From the NCBI GenBank assembly GCA_902791215.1, contig CADAUZ010000026.1:62001-126000 (forward strand): DNA of 64,000 nucleotides. The letters are read 5' to 3'. This document shows, in pieces, positions 1 to 8,158 of this stretch. The notes beneath the pieces are model-generated. The model saw only the letters and a program-made list of their open reading frames with translations, was not told where the DNA came from and ran no database searches. The position numbers and the translations under genes were made by a program. This DNA is from Oscillospiraceae bacterium. Its GTDB lineage: Bacteria; Bacillota; Clostridia; Oscillospirales; Oscillospiraceae. Each line of letters begins with the position of its first letter. Positions within the stretch are counted from its first letter, which is position 1.

Positions 1-455
1 TCATCGCCCGCATCGCCGCATTGAAGCCCGAGGACGGGGAAGTCGACGAGGCGGCCTACAATGAGCTTGACCAGAAGTTCCGCGCCGCGATGGACAACGA
101 CCTCAACTCCTCCCTTGCGGTCACGGCGCTGTACGATGTGCTCAAGGCCAAGACCAACGACGTAACCAAGCTCAAGGCCATCGGCGCGTTTGACACCGTG
201 CTGGGTCTGAGCCTGCTGGAGAAAGCAGCTGTGAAGCGCGAGGAGCTCAAGCGCCAGCAGGTCGCAGCGGGACAGTTCACCGTTGTGTCCGAGTCTGGAG
301 AGAGCGACGCCGAGGTTGAGGCAAAGATCATGGCCCGCCAGGACGCGAAGAAGGCCAAGAACTTCGCCGAGGCCGACCGCATCCGCGACGAGCTCAAGGC
401 CGCCGGCATCGAGGTCACCGACATCCCCCACGGCGCCAAGTGGAAGAGAATTTAA
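1..455 (+). CDS. cysS: Cysteinyl-tRNA synthetase, C-terminal part (cut by window edge)
   Basis: The reading frame is open from the first complete codon (base 3), so the gene enters from outside the window and only about the last 150 residues are seen. CysS charges tRNA-Cys in the cytoplasm. The visible part is the helical anticodon-binding region (DALR-like). It ends in the typical CysS tail: an NFAEADRIRDEL segment, then GIEVTDIPHGAKWKR. The catalytic HIGH and KMSKS motifs lie outside. A strong hairpin terminator follows 15 bases after the stop. Identification rests on this tail, which is very characteristic of the family. Confidence 0.93.
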   Translation, partial: IARIAALKPEDGEVDEAAYNELDQKFRAAMDNDLNSSLAVTALYDVLKAKTNDVTKLKAIGAFDTVLGLSLLEKAAVKREELKRQQVAAGQFTVVSESGESDAEVEAKIMARQDAKKAKNFAEADRIRDELKAAGIEVTDIPHGAKWKRI

Positions 456-470
456 GACGATAAGACGCAG

Positions 471-506
471 ACAGCGCCGCACAATTCGTGCGGCGCTGTT
501 GTTGTT
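471..506 (+). terminator. Rho-independent terminator after cysS
   Basis: A perfect 12-bp stem (471-482 with 488-499, loop AATTC) is followed by a T-rich run. It lies between the end of cysS and the convergent DUF2442 gene. Confidence 0.85.
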
Positions 507-512
507 TATCTG

Positions 513-806
513 TTAAATTGCCATGCTGTCATAGGCGTAGCTGTCCCGGTAAACGGTCTCCGGGGCAATGTCGATTTCTCCGTCGTTCCATGTGATTATG
601 CCATGGAACAGTACCGGATTTTGGAATATTTTTTCGTCTCTGAGCGGCGCGAAGGCCGGGCCTTCAAGCAATGTTGTATCAAACAGACGTTTTTCCCCGG
701 TGGAGAACGTCACCAGCATCATACCGCCGCGCAGGGGCTTTGCCTCCGTGACCCGAATGCCGTCCTGCATCCCACCTGCATAACAAATACCATTGAGAAT
801 GTACAT
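513..806 (-). CDS. DUF2442-family protein
   Basis: A 97-residue protein with the DUF2442 pattern: a GGMMLVTFSTGEKRLFD strand-turn segment, LLEGPAFAPLRDE, then WNDGEIDIAPETVY near the C-terminus. The biochemical role of the family is not established. These proteins are often encoded beside DUF4160 proteins, as here (gene at 816-1082, 9-base gap, same strand), and such pairs have been suggested to act as toxin-antitoxin-like modules. GAGGGA sits just before the ATG. The pair lies alone between cysS and an unrelated membrane protein, as expected for a small mobile module. Confidence 0.8.
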   Translation of the reverse strand: MYILNGICYAGGMQDGIRVTEAKPLRGGMMLVTFSTGEKRLFDTTLLEGPAFAPLRDEKIFQNPVLFHGIITWNDGEIDIAPETVYRDSYAYDSMAI

Positions 807-815
807 AAACTTCCC

Positions 816-1082
816 TCAATTCATCGGCGGAATCTTATCGAAATGTTCGCCTCTGACCGCCAGGTTCCACGCTTTATAGGCTTCTTCCTCATGGAACGCA
901 AGCCAGCCCGCTACGATTTTCAACTGTTTGTGCGGGAGAGACCCGGCCAAGAGCTCGCCGTCGATCGCAATTGCCGCCTCATAATCACCATAGTAAACAT
1001 GGACATGGGGCTTGTTGTGCTGTCCGATGTCCCGGAACAGCATATAGATTACCATTCCCCCGAATCGGCTCAGTTCAGGCAT
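816..1082 (-). CDS. DUF4160-family protein
   Basis: An 88-residue protein with the DUF4160 signature: MPELSRFGGMVIYM at the N-terminus, then NKPHVHVYYGDYEAAI, and a C-terminal helix containing KIVAGWLAFHEEEAYKAW. It is the first gene of a two-gene unit with the DUF2442 gene. A plausible promoter lies upstream on the minus strand (TTGTAC, 18-base spacer, TATTCT, about 1112-1141). Function is not established for the family; a toxin-antitoxin-like role for the pair is inference from gene neighbourhood. Confidence 0.8.
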   Translation of the reverse strand: MPELSRFGGMVIYMLFRDIGQHNKPHVHVYYGDYEAAIAIDGELLAGSLPHKQLKIVAGWLAFHEEEAYKAWNLAVRGEHFDKIPPMN

Positions 1083-1171
1083 AACGCTTCACGCTCCCTT
1101 CCTCCGGAATAATAGTCAAATCTCACTTTTAGAATACCACAAAAGCATGGGAAAGTACAACGAAAATCCCT

Positions 1172-3004
1172 TTATTTTTCTTCTCCCTGTATAGACGTGA
1201 GCGGGATCTGTTTGAGATCCCAGGCCCCGTCCGGGTGGATGGTGATGAGCTCCGCGCCGCGCTGGGCGGTGTCGTTCTCGATGCCCGGCATGGCGAGATA
1301 GTCGATGCTCATGCCGTAGGTCAGGCGAATGCCTTTGTACTCCAGCGACATGTTGTTGTAGTGGTCATGCCCGCAGAAAACGCCCTTGGTGCTGCCGAGC
1401 TTGAGGATGCGGTCGAAGAGCTTGCTCGGGTAGTCGGAGCAGCAGACCTTGTCGATCATCTGCTCTCCGTTTTCGCCGAAGTAATATTTGACCTCGTCGC
1501 TGCCCGCCTCGTAGAGCTCGTAGGCGGTGCGGTACTGCTGGAGGGGGATGTGGAAGAAGATCATGGAGGGGACCGTGTGCCCCGCCTCTTTATTCAGACG
1601 CTCCACCTGGGCGGCGTACCAGTCCACCTGGTCGTCGTGGATGTAGTCATAGACGTTGATGCCCTCGCCGGTGTAGGCGTTGGAGTCGAGCAGGAAGAGG
1701 CCGGTGTTGAGCGTGCCGTCGGCGTTTCTCAGCTCGATGAGCTGGTTGTTGCGCCCGGTGATCTCCGGCTGGGTGTAGGGGTAGAGCAGCACGCCGGAGG
1801 TCTTGAAGGACAGGGACATGTACACATCGTTGAGAGATTCCCGGTCCATGGAGGCGATGCTCTCGGTATCGTGGTTGCCGTAGGTGAAGGCCCAGGGCAC
1901 GCCGACATTGCGCATAAAGGCCGCAAACTGGTTGACCGGGGCGGAGTTATTGAGCGACATGGACATGATGCCGAGCGGGAAGCACAGGTCCCCCGTCACG
2001 ATCACGAGGTCCGGCTTTGTGTAATTGATCTCGTCGTAGCAGGCCTGCAGGGCCTTGATGTCCTTATGATAGGAGTAGAGGGAGTTGCCGAGGTGGATGT
2101 CCGTCAGGTGGAGGATCTTGAAATCCCCGTCCCGGGCGGTGATGGTATAGACGCCGCTTTCGTCGTCGTATTCGATGGGGCAGGGATTGCGCGTGACAAC
2201 GGGGATGGAATTGATGTAGGGCTGGGTGTACCAGGTCTCCCGGCGCAGGACGACAAAGAGCAGGACAAGGATCGCCGTGGCGGTCCATAGAGCGACGGAG
2301 AGGCGGTTGAAGACATGGTTTCGCCGCGCGATGTTCTTTCTGAGCGTGACATCGTAGGCGAACACCAGCAGCAGGAAGGCGATGCCCGCGGCGATCATGG
2401 CGTTGGCCGGGTATTGGAGCTTATCCCGGAAGATGACCGTGAAAGCGAGGACAAGAGCCCAGTACAGCAGGGAGATCAGCGCCATGCCCCACAGGTGGCG
2501 CTTCGTGAGGTTTTCGTCACGGCTGCCGACCCAGCGGTTCAGAAGGCGCAGGCCGAGGCTGTTTTTGAACAGCAGATACATCGGCAGCTGGACCAGCATG
2601 ATGTTGGACGCCATGTTCTCCCCCAGCTCCGCCGCCTTGGAGTTGCCGAAGAAATAGAAGCTCAGCTCCGCCCCGATGAAGACCGCAAAGGCTGAGACAA
2701 AGAGCGCGATGGCGTGGAGCAGGCGCTTGAGGTACTGGTCGTGCAGGGCGCAGAGATATTCCTTGTCCTCCTCGCTCACGTCCGACTTTTCGGGCATGTC
2801 CTTTTTGAGCCGGCGGTAAAGCAGCATTGCGCCGGCAAAGAGCGCCAGTGCATAGAGTATGTTGAAGGGCAGCTCCCTGTTGCGATGTACGGCATTGAAC
2901 ACGGCCCAGACAAGCTCGCTCACCGCGCCGGTCATAAGCAAGGCGATGGCGTAGATCTTGAGCTGGGCTGAACGGACGATTTTTTTGACGGTTTTTTGTT
3001 CCAT
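1172..3004 (-). CDS. Membrane-anchored calcineurin-like metallophosphoesterase
   Basis: A 610-residue protein. The first ~265 residues hold about seven hydrophobic segments. After them comes an extracytoplasmic-looking linker and, from about residue 300, a metallophosphoesterase domain. All metal-binding blocks are visible: LTDIHLG (DxH), VTGDLCF (GD), YGNHDTE (GNHD), FFHIPL and CGHDHYN (GHDH). It should hydrolyse a phosphoester near or outside the membrane; the substrate cannot be read from sequence. I start it at the ATG at 3004, which has a purine-rich site upstream, rather than the in-frame TTG six codons earlier. It sits 31 bases downstream of the anchored hydrolase gene and is probably cotranscribed with it. 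Confidence 0.85.
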   Translation of the reverse strand: MEQKTVKKIVRSAQLKIYAIALLMTGAVSELVWAVFNAVHRNRELPFNILYALALFAGAMLLYRRLKKDMPEKSDVSEEDKEYLCALHDQYLKRLLHAIALFVSAFAVFIGAELSFYFFGNSKAAELGENMASNIMLVQLPMYLLFKNSLGLRLLNRWVGSRDENLTKRHLWGMALISLLYWALVLAFTVIFRDKLQYPANAMIAAGIAFLLLVFAYDVTLRKNIARRNHVFNRLSVALWTATAILVLLFVVLRRETWYTQPYINSIPVVTRNPCPIEYDDESGVYTITARDGDFKILHLTDIHLGNSLYSYHKDIKALQACYDEINYTKPDLVIVTGDLCFPLGIMSMSLNNSAPVNQFAAFMRNVGVPWAFTYGNHDTESIASMDRESLNDVYMSLSFKTSGVLLYPYTQPEITGRNNQLIELRNADGTLNTGLFLLDSNAYTGEGINVYDYIHDDQVDWYAAQVERLNKEAGHTVPSMIFFHIPLQQYRTAYELYEAGSDEVKYYFGENGEQMIDKVCCSDYPSKLFDRILKLGSTKGVFCGHDHYNNMSLEYKGIRLTYGMSIDYLAMPGIENDTAQRGAELITIHPDGAWDLKQIPLTSIQGEEK

Positions 3005-3035
3005 GGCTGTTTCTCTCTTCAATGGTTTTGATATG

Positions 3036-4391
3036 TTATCCCACCCCGTAGGGGTAGGTGGAGCTGCGGTCGAGCGGGTAGTATTTATAGTTGCTGTTGA
3101 CCGGGCGCTCGCCGCGGCCCAGGGCCCAGTCGATCATGCCGTATTCGATGGCATCGGTGATGATGCCGTAGTGCCCGCCGCCCGCGCACTCGACGATGGT
3201 CACATCGTTGCCGTGGGCGACCATGAGCTCGATGGCCCGCTTGTTCATGCCCACGCCGCCGAACTCGAACAGGTAAAAGCGCGTACCCGCCTTCGCCGTG
3301 CTGTCGCACTGCTCGGGGCTCATGACGTGGCTCTCCACCTCCCAGTGCATGCCGGCATCAAAGGTCATGACCGTTTTTGCGGCAAGGCCGTGGTTTTCCC
3401 AGAGGATCGCCGCGCCCTGGCAAGCGGTGTAGGCCCCCATGCTGGCCCCGCAGAGCACCAGATCGTGCAGGAAGACGTTGTTCTCGATCGCCGCCTGCTC
3501 CAGCGCCCGGTAGGAGTCCTCCACCTTGTCCGCCACATGGCCGTAGCCGTTTGCGTAGCAGAGGAGCATGATGGCGTTCGGCGGGTCGGGGGCGTAGACG
3601 TACTCGGTGAGGTAGTTGTTTGCAAGCGCCTCGTCGTAGCCGCCTGGGTAGAAGATCAGGCATTTTGTCTCCGGCCCCGCGTCCTTGGGCACGTAGATGA
3701 GGCCGAGGCGGTGGTAGTACAGGATGCCCTTGCCGAGATCATAGCCCGCGTACTCCGAGTAGTTCACAGGCTCGTCGGTCCCCTCCGCCATGGCGACGAT
3801 GCGGTCCAGGCAGCGCTGCTTGAGCTTCATGCTGTCGCGGTAGTCCCCCAGCTCGTTCCAGCGCTGCACGGCCTCGTCCAGGCGGCAGGCGTAGGTCGCC
3901 TCGAGAGCCTGGTCATAGAGCCTGTCGCGGCAGGTTTTCAGGAGCGTCTCCGCCCCGGGGTAATCCGTCAGCGTGCCGAGCAGGGAGATGGCCTCAGAGA
4001 GCCGGTCAGCGTCCGCGTAGGCTTCCGCCCGGCGATAGTCGCACTCAAGCGCGCGCGTTTTCGCGTCCTCATAGTCCCCGAGGGCAAGGAAGGCGTCCTT
4101 CGCGTCCAGATACTCCCCCGCCTTGAGCTGTGCCTCGGCGGCGGCATAGGCGTTTTCCTTCTCCTGCTGTACGCGCAAAGCCTCGCATTCGGCGGCCTCC
4201 GCCTCCATGTCAAGAGAGCGATAGAGATCCCGCGCCTCCACGTAATTGCCCGCGGCCTGATACGCTGCCGCACGGCTTATGGCCTCATCATGCTGCTTTT
4301 CCTTCCACACGCGCCATCCCACCATGCCGAGCAGCGCCATAAGCAGCAGCACCAGCACGACGGCCAGAACGCGTTTTGTCCTTCTCCTCAC
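3036..4391 (-). CDS. Membrane-anchored protein with TPR-like helices and an alpha/beta-hydrolase domain
   Basis: A 451-residue protein. A basic start is followed by one transmembrane helix (about residues 7-25), then helical repeats rich in Ala, Tyr and acidic residues (about 35-205; units such as AGNYVEARDLY, AGEYLDAKDAF and YEDAKTRALECDY). The C-terminal half resembles an alpha/beta hydrolase: a GASMG nucleophile elbow near residue 315, then FDAGMHW and a late GGGHYG that could supply the acid and the His. The GTG start at 4391 is chosen because GGAGG lies 7 bases before it; the in-frame TTG two codons upstream is too close. Substrate unknown. The helices may bind a partner outside the cell; this is inference. 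Confidence 0.7.
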   Translation of the reverse strand: MRRRTKRVLAVVLVLLLMALLGMVGWRVWKEKQHDEAISRAAAYQAAGNYVEARDLYRSLDMEAEAAECEALRVQQEKENAYAAAEAQLKAGEYLDAKDAFLALGDYEDAKTRALECDYRRAEAYADADRLSEAISLLGTLTDYPGAETLLKTCRDRLYDQALEATYACRLDEAVQRWNELGDYRDSMKLKQRCLDRIVAMAEGTDEPVNYSEYAGYDLGKGILYYHRLGLIYVPKDAGPETKCLIFYPGGYDEALANNYLTEYVYAPDPPNAIMLLCYANGYGHVADKVEDSYRALEQAAIENNVFLHDLVLCGASMGAYTACQGAAILWENHGLAAKTVMTFDAGMHWEVESHVMSPEQCDSTAKAGTRFYLFEFGGVGMNKRAIELMVAHGNDVTIVECAGGGHYGIITDAIEYGMIDWALGRGERPVNSNYKYYPLDRSSTYPYGVG

Positions 4392-4408
4392 CCGCAAGCC
4401 CTCCGAAT

Positions 4409-4500
4409 GATTTACATAATATGTTATACATATTACTGTTAACGAAATTTAATTTACATATTTCTGTTTACGTATATTAGTTTACATAATTAATAACCGT
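4409..4500 (-). promoter_or_regulatory. AT-rich upstream region with repeated TATGTAAA motifs
   Basis: Read on the minus strand, upstream of the hydrolase gene, the motif WTATGTAAA or close variants (TACGTAAA, TATGTATA) occurs five times in about 90 bases, in a block far richer in A+T than its surroundings. It may be a cluster of regulator sites or overlapping promoter elements. ATTATGTAAA also occurs at the promoters of both peptide cassettes (near 15747 and 55130) and near 53790. Confidence 0.45.
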
Positions 4501-4566
4501 ATGCTCATTCAACCTTATTATTTTATCAAAGCGACAGGCTTTGCGCAAGTATTTTTCGCCGGATGC

Positions 4567-4606
4567 GCAAACCCCGCTCCCGACGATTGTCGGAAACGGG
4601 GTTTGC
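4567..4606. terminator. Strong hairpin downstream of the GG-leader peptide gene
   Basis: CAAACCCCG pairs with CGGGGTTTG around an inner CCGACGATTGTCGG hairpin. The T-run lies on the plus-strand side, so it works better as a plus-strand terminator, but its position is just downstream of the minus-strand gene at 4651. Confidence 0.55.
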
Positions 4607-4650
4607 TTTTCTGTCCATGATGCGCCTCACACTGACAGGGAGGGCGGCCG

Positions 4651-4887
4651 TTACCAGACCAGCTCTCTGCCGAAATGGCGGGCATATTCCTCTTTGGTCA
4701 TGATCTGGGTGCTGATGCCGTAGGCTGCGGCAAACTCAACGGCCTTCTCCCTGCTCGGGACCGGGGAAATGACCGTGCCGTTCTGGCGCACGAGCCAGAA
4801 TTTCTTTCCGTCGCCGTCGTCGACGATCACGCCGCCGGATACCTCTTCCATGGTCAAATCTTCAAGGGCTTTCATTTCTTTGGACAT
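4651..4887 (-). CDS. Small peptide with a double-glycine leader
   Basis: A 78-residue protein started at the ATG at 4887, which has GGAGA at good spacing; an in-frame ATG ten codons earlier lacks this. The N-terminus, MSKEMKALEDLTMEEVSGG, has the form of a double-glycine leader (acidic helix, L..L..EEVSGG) as used by bacteriocin-like and other peptides exported by C39-peptidase ABC transporters. Cleavage after GG would release a ~59-residue product with a KKFWLVRQNGTVISPV strand region and a C-terminal helix. No C39 ABC transporter is in the window, but a C39-like protein is encoded at 7608-8090. The role of the mature peptide is unknown. Confidence 0.65.
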   Translation of the reverse strand: MSKEMKALEDLTMEEVSGGVIVDDGDGKKFWLVRQNGTVISPVPSREKAVEFAAAYGISTQIMTKEEYARHFGRELVW

Positions 4888-4987
4888 TTTTACCGATCTC
4901 CTTTCTTTATTGCACATACCTGGTTTCTTTAGCTTACGGGTCTATCCTATCACAGGCTTTGTCACAATACAGTCACACACGCCCGGC

Positions 4988-6226
4988 TCAGTCTCTGCGG
5001 AAGAGGTCGCGGGTGTAGACCTTGTCCTCGCAGTCGCTGAGCTGCTCGTCGAAGCGGTTGGCGAGGATCACGTCGGACCCGGCCTTGAACTTGTCAATAT
5101 CGTTGACCACCAGAGAGCCGAAGAAGGTCTGGCCGTCCTCCAGCGTGGGCTCGTAGATGATGACGGTCGCGCCCTTGGCCTTGATTCGCTTCATGACGCC
5201 CTGGATGGAGGACTGGCGGAAGTTGTCGCTGTTGGACTTCATGGTGAGGCGGTAGACGCCGACGGTGATGGGCCGCTCCTTCTCAGCGTTCCAGATGCTG
5301 TTTGCGGTGTAGTAGCCCGCCTTTTCCAGCACGCGGTCGGCGATGAAGTCCTTGCGGGTGCTGTTGGAGTCCACGATGGCACGGATGAGGTTTTGCGGCA
5401 CATCCTCATAGTTTGCCAGAAGCTGCCTGGTATCCTTGGGCAGGCAGTAGCCGCCGTAGCCGAAGGAGGGGTTGTTGTAGTGGCTGCCGATGCGGGGATC
5501 GAGGCACACGCCGTCGATGATCTCACGGGTATTGAGGCCCTTCATTTCGGCGTAGGTGTCGAGCTCGTTGAAGTAGCTGACACGCAGGGCGAGGTAGGTA
5601 TTGGCGAAGAGCTTGACGGCCTCGGCCTCGGTAAAGCCCATGAAGCGCACGTCGATGTTCTCCTTTTCCGCGCCCTCGATCAGCAGCTCCGCAAAGCGCT
5701 CGGCCACGGGGCGGGAAGCCTCGTCGCAGCCGACGATGATGCGGCTCGGGTAAAGGTTATCGTAGAGGGCCCTGGATTCGCGCAGGAATTCGGGGCTGAA
5801 AAGGATGCGGTCGGTGCGGTACTTTTCGCGCACGGAGGCGGTGTAGCCGACGGGGATGGTGCTCTTGATGACCATGGGGGCGTGGGGATTGTGGGCCATG
5901 GTCTGCTCGATAGCGTCCTCCACGCTGGAGGTGTCGAAGTAGTTTTTCTGGCTGTCGTAGTTTGTGGGGGTGGCGATCACGACCAGCTCCGCCGAGGCGT
6001 AGGCCGCGGCCTTGTCGGTGGTGGTGTGCAGGTTCAGTATCCGCTTGCCCGCCTTCGCCTCCGCCAGGAAGCGCTCGATCTCGTCGTCCTGGATGGGGCT
6101 TTGCCAGTTGTTGAGCTTCTCGGCCTTGGCCTCGGTGGTGGTGATGGCGGTGACCTCATGGTGCTGCGAGAGCAATACGGCAAGGCTCAGGCCCACATAG
6201 CCCACGCCCGCAACGGTGATTTTCAT
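4988..6226 (-). CDS. ugd: UDP-glucose 6-dehydrogenase family protein
   Basis: A 412-residue cytoplasmic enzyme expected to oxidise UDP-glucose to UDP-glucuronate with two NAD+. It has the N-terminal Rossmann motif GVGYVG (residues 7-12), a central [19 protein letters not shown] helix, and the catalytic-cysteine block [12 protein letters not shown] (Cys near 260). The C-terminal UDP-binding domain has [13 protein letters not shown] and IYEPTL. It is about the length of the short bacterial Ugd/WbpA class. It lies 30 bases after an epimerase gene whose product would use UDP-glucuronate, so the two probably form a UDP-GlcA to UDP-GalA route feeding surface glycans. Related UDP-sugar dehydrogenases with other substrates cannot be excluded. 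Confidence 0.85.
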   Translation of the reverse strand: MKITVAGVGYVGLSLAVLLSQHHEVTAITTTEAKAEKLNNWQSPIQDDEIERFLAEAKAGKRILNLHTTTDKAAAYASAELVVIATPTNYDSQKNYFDTSSVEDAIEQTMAHNPHAPMVIKSTIPVGYTASVREKYRTDRILFSPEFLRESRALYDNLYPSRIIVGCDEASRPVAERFAELLIEGAEKENIDVRFMGFTEAEAVKLFANTYLALRVSYFNELDTYAEMKGLNTREIIDGVCLDPRIGSHYNNPSFGYGGYCLPKDTRQLLANYEDVPQNLIRAIVDSNSTRKDFIADRVLEKAGYYTANSIWNAEKERPITVGVYRLTMKSNSDNFRQSSIQGVMKRIKAKGATVIIYEPTLEDGQTFFGSLVVNDIDKFKAGSDVILANRFDEQLSDCEDKVYTRDLFRRD

Positions 6227-6256
6227 AGTGTTATCCTTTCTCCGGCGCTTGGCCGG

Positions 6257-7324
6257 TCAGCACTTGTAATAGTCCTTGTACCACTCTGCGAAGGCGCGCA
6301 GGCCCTCGCGGACGGTGATGCGCGGGGTGAAGCCGTAGTCCCGCTCGAGGGCTGCGGAATCGGCGTAGGTCACGGGCACGTCGCCCGGCTGCATGCCCAC
6401 AAGCTCGCGGTGGGCCTCAAAGTCGTAATCCGCGGGCAGGACCCCGGCGCGCACAAGCTCCTCCTGCAGGGTGGCGACAAAGTCCAGCAGGTTTTCCGGC
6501 TGACCGCCGCCGATGTTGTACACCGCGTAGGGCGGCAGGGGCAGGCCGTCCTCGCCGGTCTGCTTTTCGGGCGCGCCCTTCATGACGCGCACGATGCCCT
6601 CCACAATGTCGTCGATGTAGGTGAAGTCGCGCATCATGCTGCCGAAGTTGAAGATGCGGATGGTCTGCCCGGCGGCGAGGCGTTTGGTGGCGCTGTAGTA
6701 GAACATGTCCGGGCGCCCCGCGGGGCCGTAGACCGTGAAGAAGCGCAGGCCCGTGGAGGGGATATTGTAGAGTTTGGAGTAGGCGTGGGCCAGCAGCTCA
6801 TCGGATTTCTTGGTGGCGGCGTAGAGGGAGACGGGGTTGTCCACCTTATCGTCGGTGGAAAACGGCACCTTCTTGTTCCCGCCGTAGACCGAGGAGCTGG
6901 AGGCGTAGACCAGGTGCTCCACCGGGTAACGGCGGCAGGCTTCGAGAAGGTTATAAAAGCCCACGATGTTCGAGTCTATGTACACATCCGGGTGGTCGAT
7001 GGAATAGCGTACCCCCGCCTGGGCGGCGAGGTTCACCACCACATCAAAGCGGTATTTTTCAAACAGGCCGTTTACCAGCGCCTTGTCGGCGATGGAGCCG
7101 CAGACAAATTCATAGCGCGCTTTCGACGCGGCGGCGGCCTGCTCGATCTGCTTTAAGCGCCACTCCTTGAGGCTGACCTCGTAGTAGTCGTTCATGTTGT
7201 CGAGGGACACCACCGTGCCGCTTTTGAGCTCCTTGAGCAGGCGGATGACCAGATAGGTCCCGATAAATCCGGGCGCGCCGGTGACGAGGATGGTTTTGCC
7301 GTTGAGCTCAACGGGTGTTTTCAT
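6257..7324 (-). CDS. NAD-dependent epimerase, UDP-glucuronate 4-epimerase type
   Basis: A 355-residue extended short-chain dehydrogenase. It has the NAD-binding motif TGAPGFIG (about 15-22), the SSSSVYGG serine region and the catalytic YAATKK (Tyr near 168). The sugar-binding part contains GLRFFTVYGPAGRPDMF and the MRDFTYIDDIVEG block typical of UDP-glucuronate 4-epimerases (CapI/LpsL type). AAGGAG precedes the ATG. It is the first gene of a pair with the UDP-glucose dehydrogenase gene. The exact sugar specificity is inferred from that neighbour and from the family motifs. Confidence 0.82.
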   Translation of the reverse strand: MKTPVELNGKTILVTGAPGFIGTYLVIRLLKELKSGTVVSLDNMNDYYEVSLKEWRLKQIEQAAAASKARYEFVCGSIADKALVNGLFEKYRFDVVVNLAAQAGVRYSIDHPDVYIDSNIVGFYNLLEACRRYPVEHLVYASSSSVYGGNKKVPFSTDDKVDNPVSLYAATKKSDELLAHAYSKLYNIPSTGLRFFTVYGPAGRPDMFYYSATKRLAAGQTIRIFNFGSMMRDFTYIDDIVEGIVRVMKGAPEKQTGEDGLPLPPYAVYNIGGGQPENLLDFVATLQEELVRAGVLPADYDFEAHRELVGMQPGDVPVTYADSAALERDYGFTPRITVREGLRAFAEWYKDYYKC

Positions 7325-7455
7325 GGGGGTTGCTCCTTATATGGGAAGGTATTCAAAGTATTTTAACAGGTAAATTGTTTGTGGTCAATGGGGTTTGCGG
7401 CTGCGGGGTGAAGTTTGTGTATTTGCCAAAAGAGCGGCATGTAACGCGCGTCCCC

Positions 7456-7598
7456 CTTGGCTCCCCCTCTGGGGGAGCTGGCACGGCGCGTCTCACGCAA
7501 GCGCCGTGACTGAGAGGGTCATCGGTCGACGCTCAGGCCCTCTCCGTCACTTCGTGACACCTCCCCCATTTCGCCGCTTCGCGGCTGGGGGAGGCAAG
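7456..7598. repeat. Palindromic intergenic repeat, family 1 (CTTGGC...GGCAAG)
   Basis: A two-hairpin unit: a CTTGGCTCCCCC/GGGGGAGCTGG hairpin with an inner GCGCCGTGACTGAGAGGG part, then a CCCTCTCCGTCAC...GGGGGAGGCAAG part. Other copies are at 13697-13807 (rearranged), 24373-24510, 35689-35835 (reverse) and 45015-45151. It encodes nothing and resembles a MITE-like palindromic repeat. Confidence 0.85.
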
Positions 7599-7607
7599 AA
7601 AACGTCT

Positions 7608-8090
7608 TCAGATCGTGAAGATCGAGACGTAGTGCGGCGGGAGGACGTGGGTTTTGAAGAACATGTCCATGCTGGAAACGTAATCCTCCAGGCCGTCGTT
7701 TACGTTGAAGAAACGGTAGGCCTCGCCCTTGCGGATGTAGGAGATGAAGTGCGGCACATCCTCCTCCGTGTAGCGGAGGATGCCCGCCTCGCTCCCCCTC
7801 GCCGCTTCAAAGGCCGCCTCCCTGCCGATGTGCTCGGTCATGGCGGGGATGTACTTTTTCAGGTAGCCCCGCATGACGGGCATGGTAGTCGGGCCCGGGA
7901 TGCGAAGGGAGTGCATGTAGTCCATCTCGTTCATCACCGCCTGGAAGCTCACACTGTGGCCCAGGAAGTGCCGGATGTTGTAGGCCGCGATCCAGCCGCA
8001 GCCGTTGATGCTGGCCTGCATGGTGCGGTATTCGTATTCGTCGAAGTAGTCCTGATCGATGATGTAGCCGTCGTCGGAAAAGCCGTTCAT
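7608..8090 (-). CDS. C39-like (papain-fold) putative cysteine peptidase or transferase
   Basis: A 160-residue protein without signal peptide or membrane segment. MQASINGCGWIAAYNI (Cys31) matches the Q...CG..A helix of C39-like papain folds. GPTTMPVMRGYLKKY (about 66-80) is like the second conserved block, and PHFISYIRKGEAYRFFNVNDG supplies a candidate His114 and Asn131/Asp132. Such folds act as peptidases or amide-bond transferases. It may be linked to the GG-leader peptide at 4651 or to the flanking surface-glycan genes; neither link is shown. AAGGAG precedes the ATG. Confidence 0.5.
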   Translation of the reverse strand: MNGFSDDGYIIDQDYFDEYEYRTMQASINGCGWIAAYNIRHFLGHSVSFQAVMNEMDYMHSLRIPGPTTMPVMRGYLKKYIPAMTEHIGREAAFEAARGSEAGILRYTEEDVPHFISYIRKGEAYRFFNVNDGLEDYVSSMDMFFKTHVLPPHYVSIFTI

Positions 8091-8158
8091 TTCTGCTCCT
8101 TGTCATGGAATACGCCGCCGGGGTCTCCCGACGGCGCATGTCTGTTATGCAGTAAAAA

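Noticed and set aside
4769-7156. Long plus-strand frame of about 795 codons
   Set aside because: It is antisense to the well-supported ugd and epimerase genes, and its Val/Gly/Ala/His-rich product is typical of a shadow frame in high-G+C DNA. The same applies to plus-strand frames at 1235-2290 and 2958-4442.
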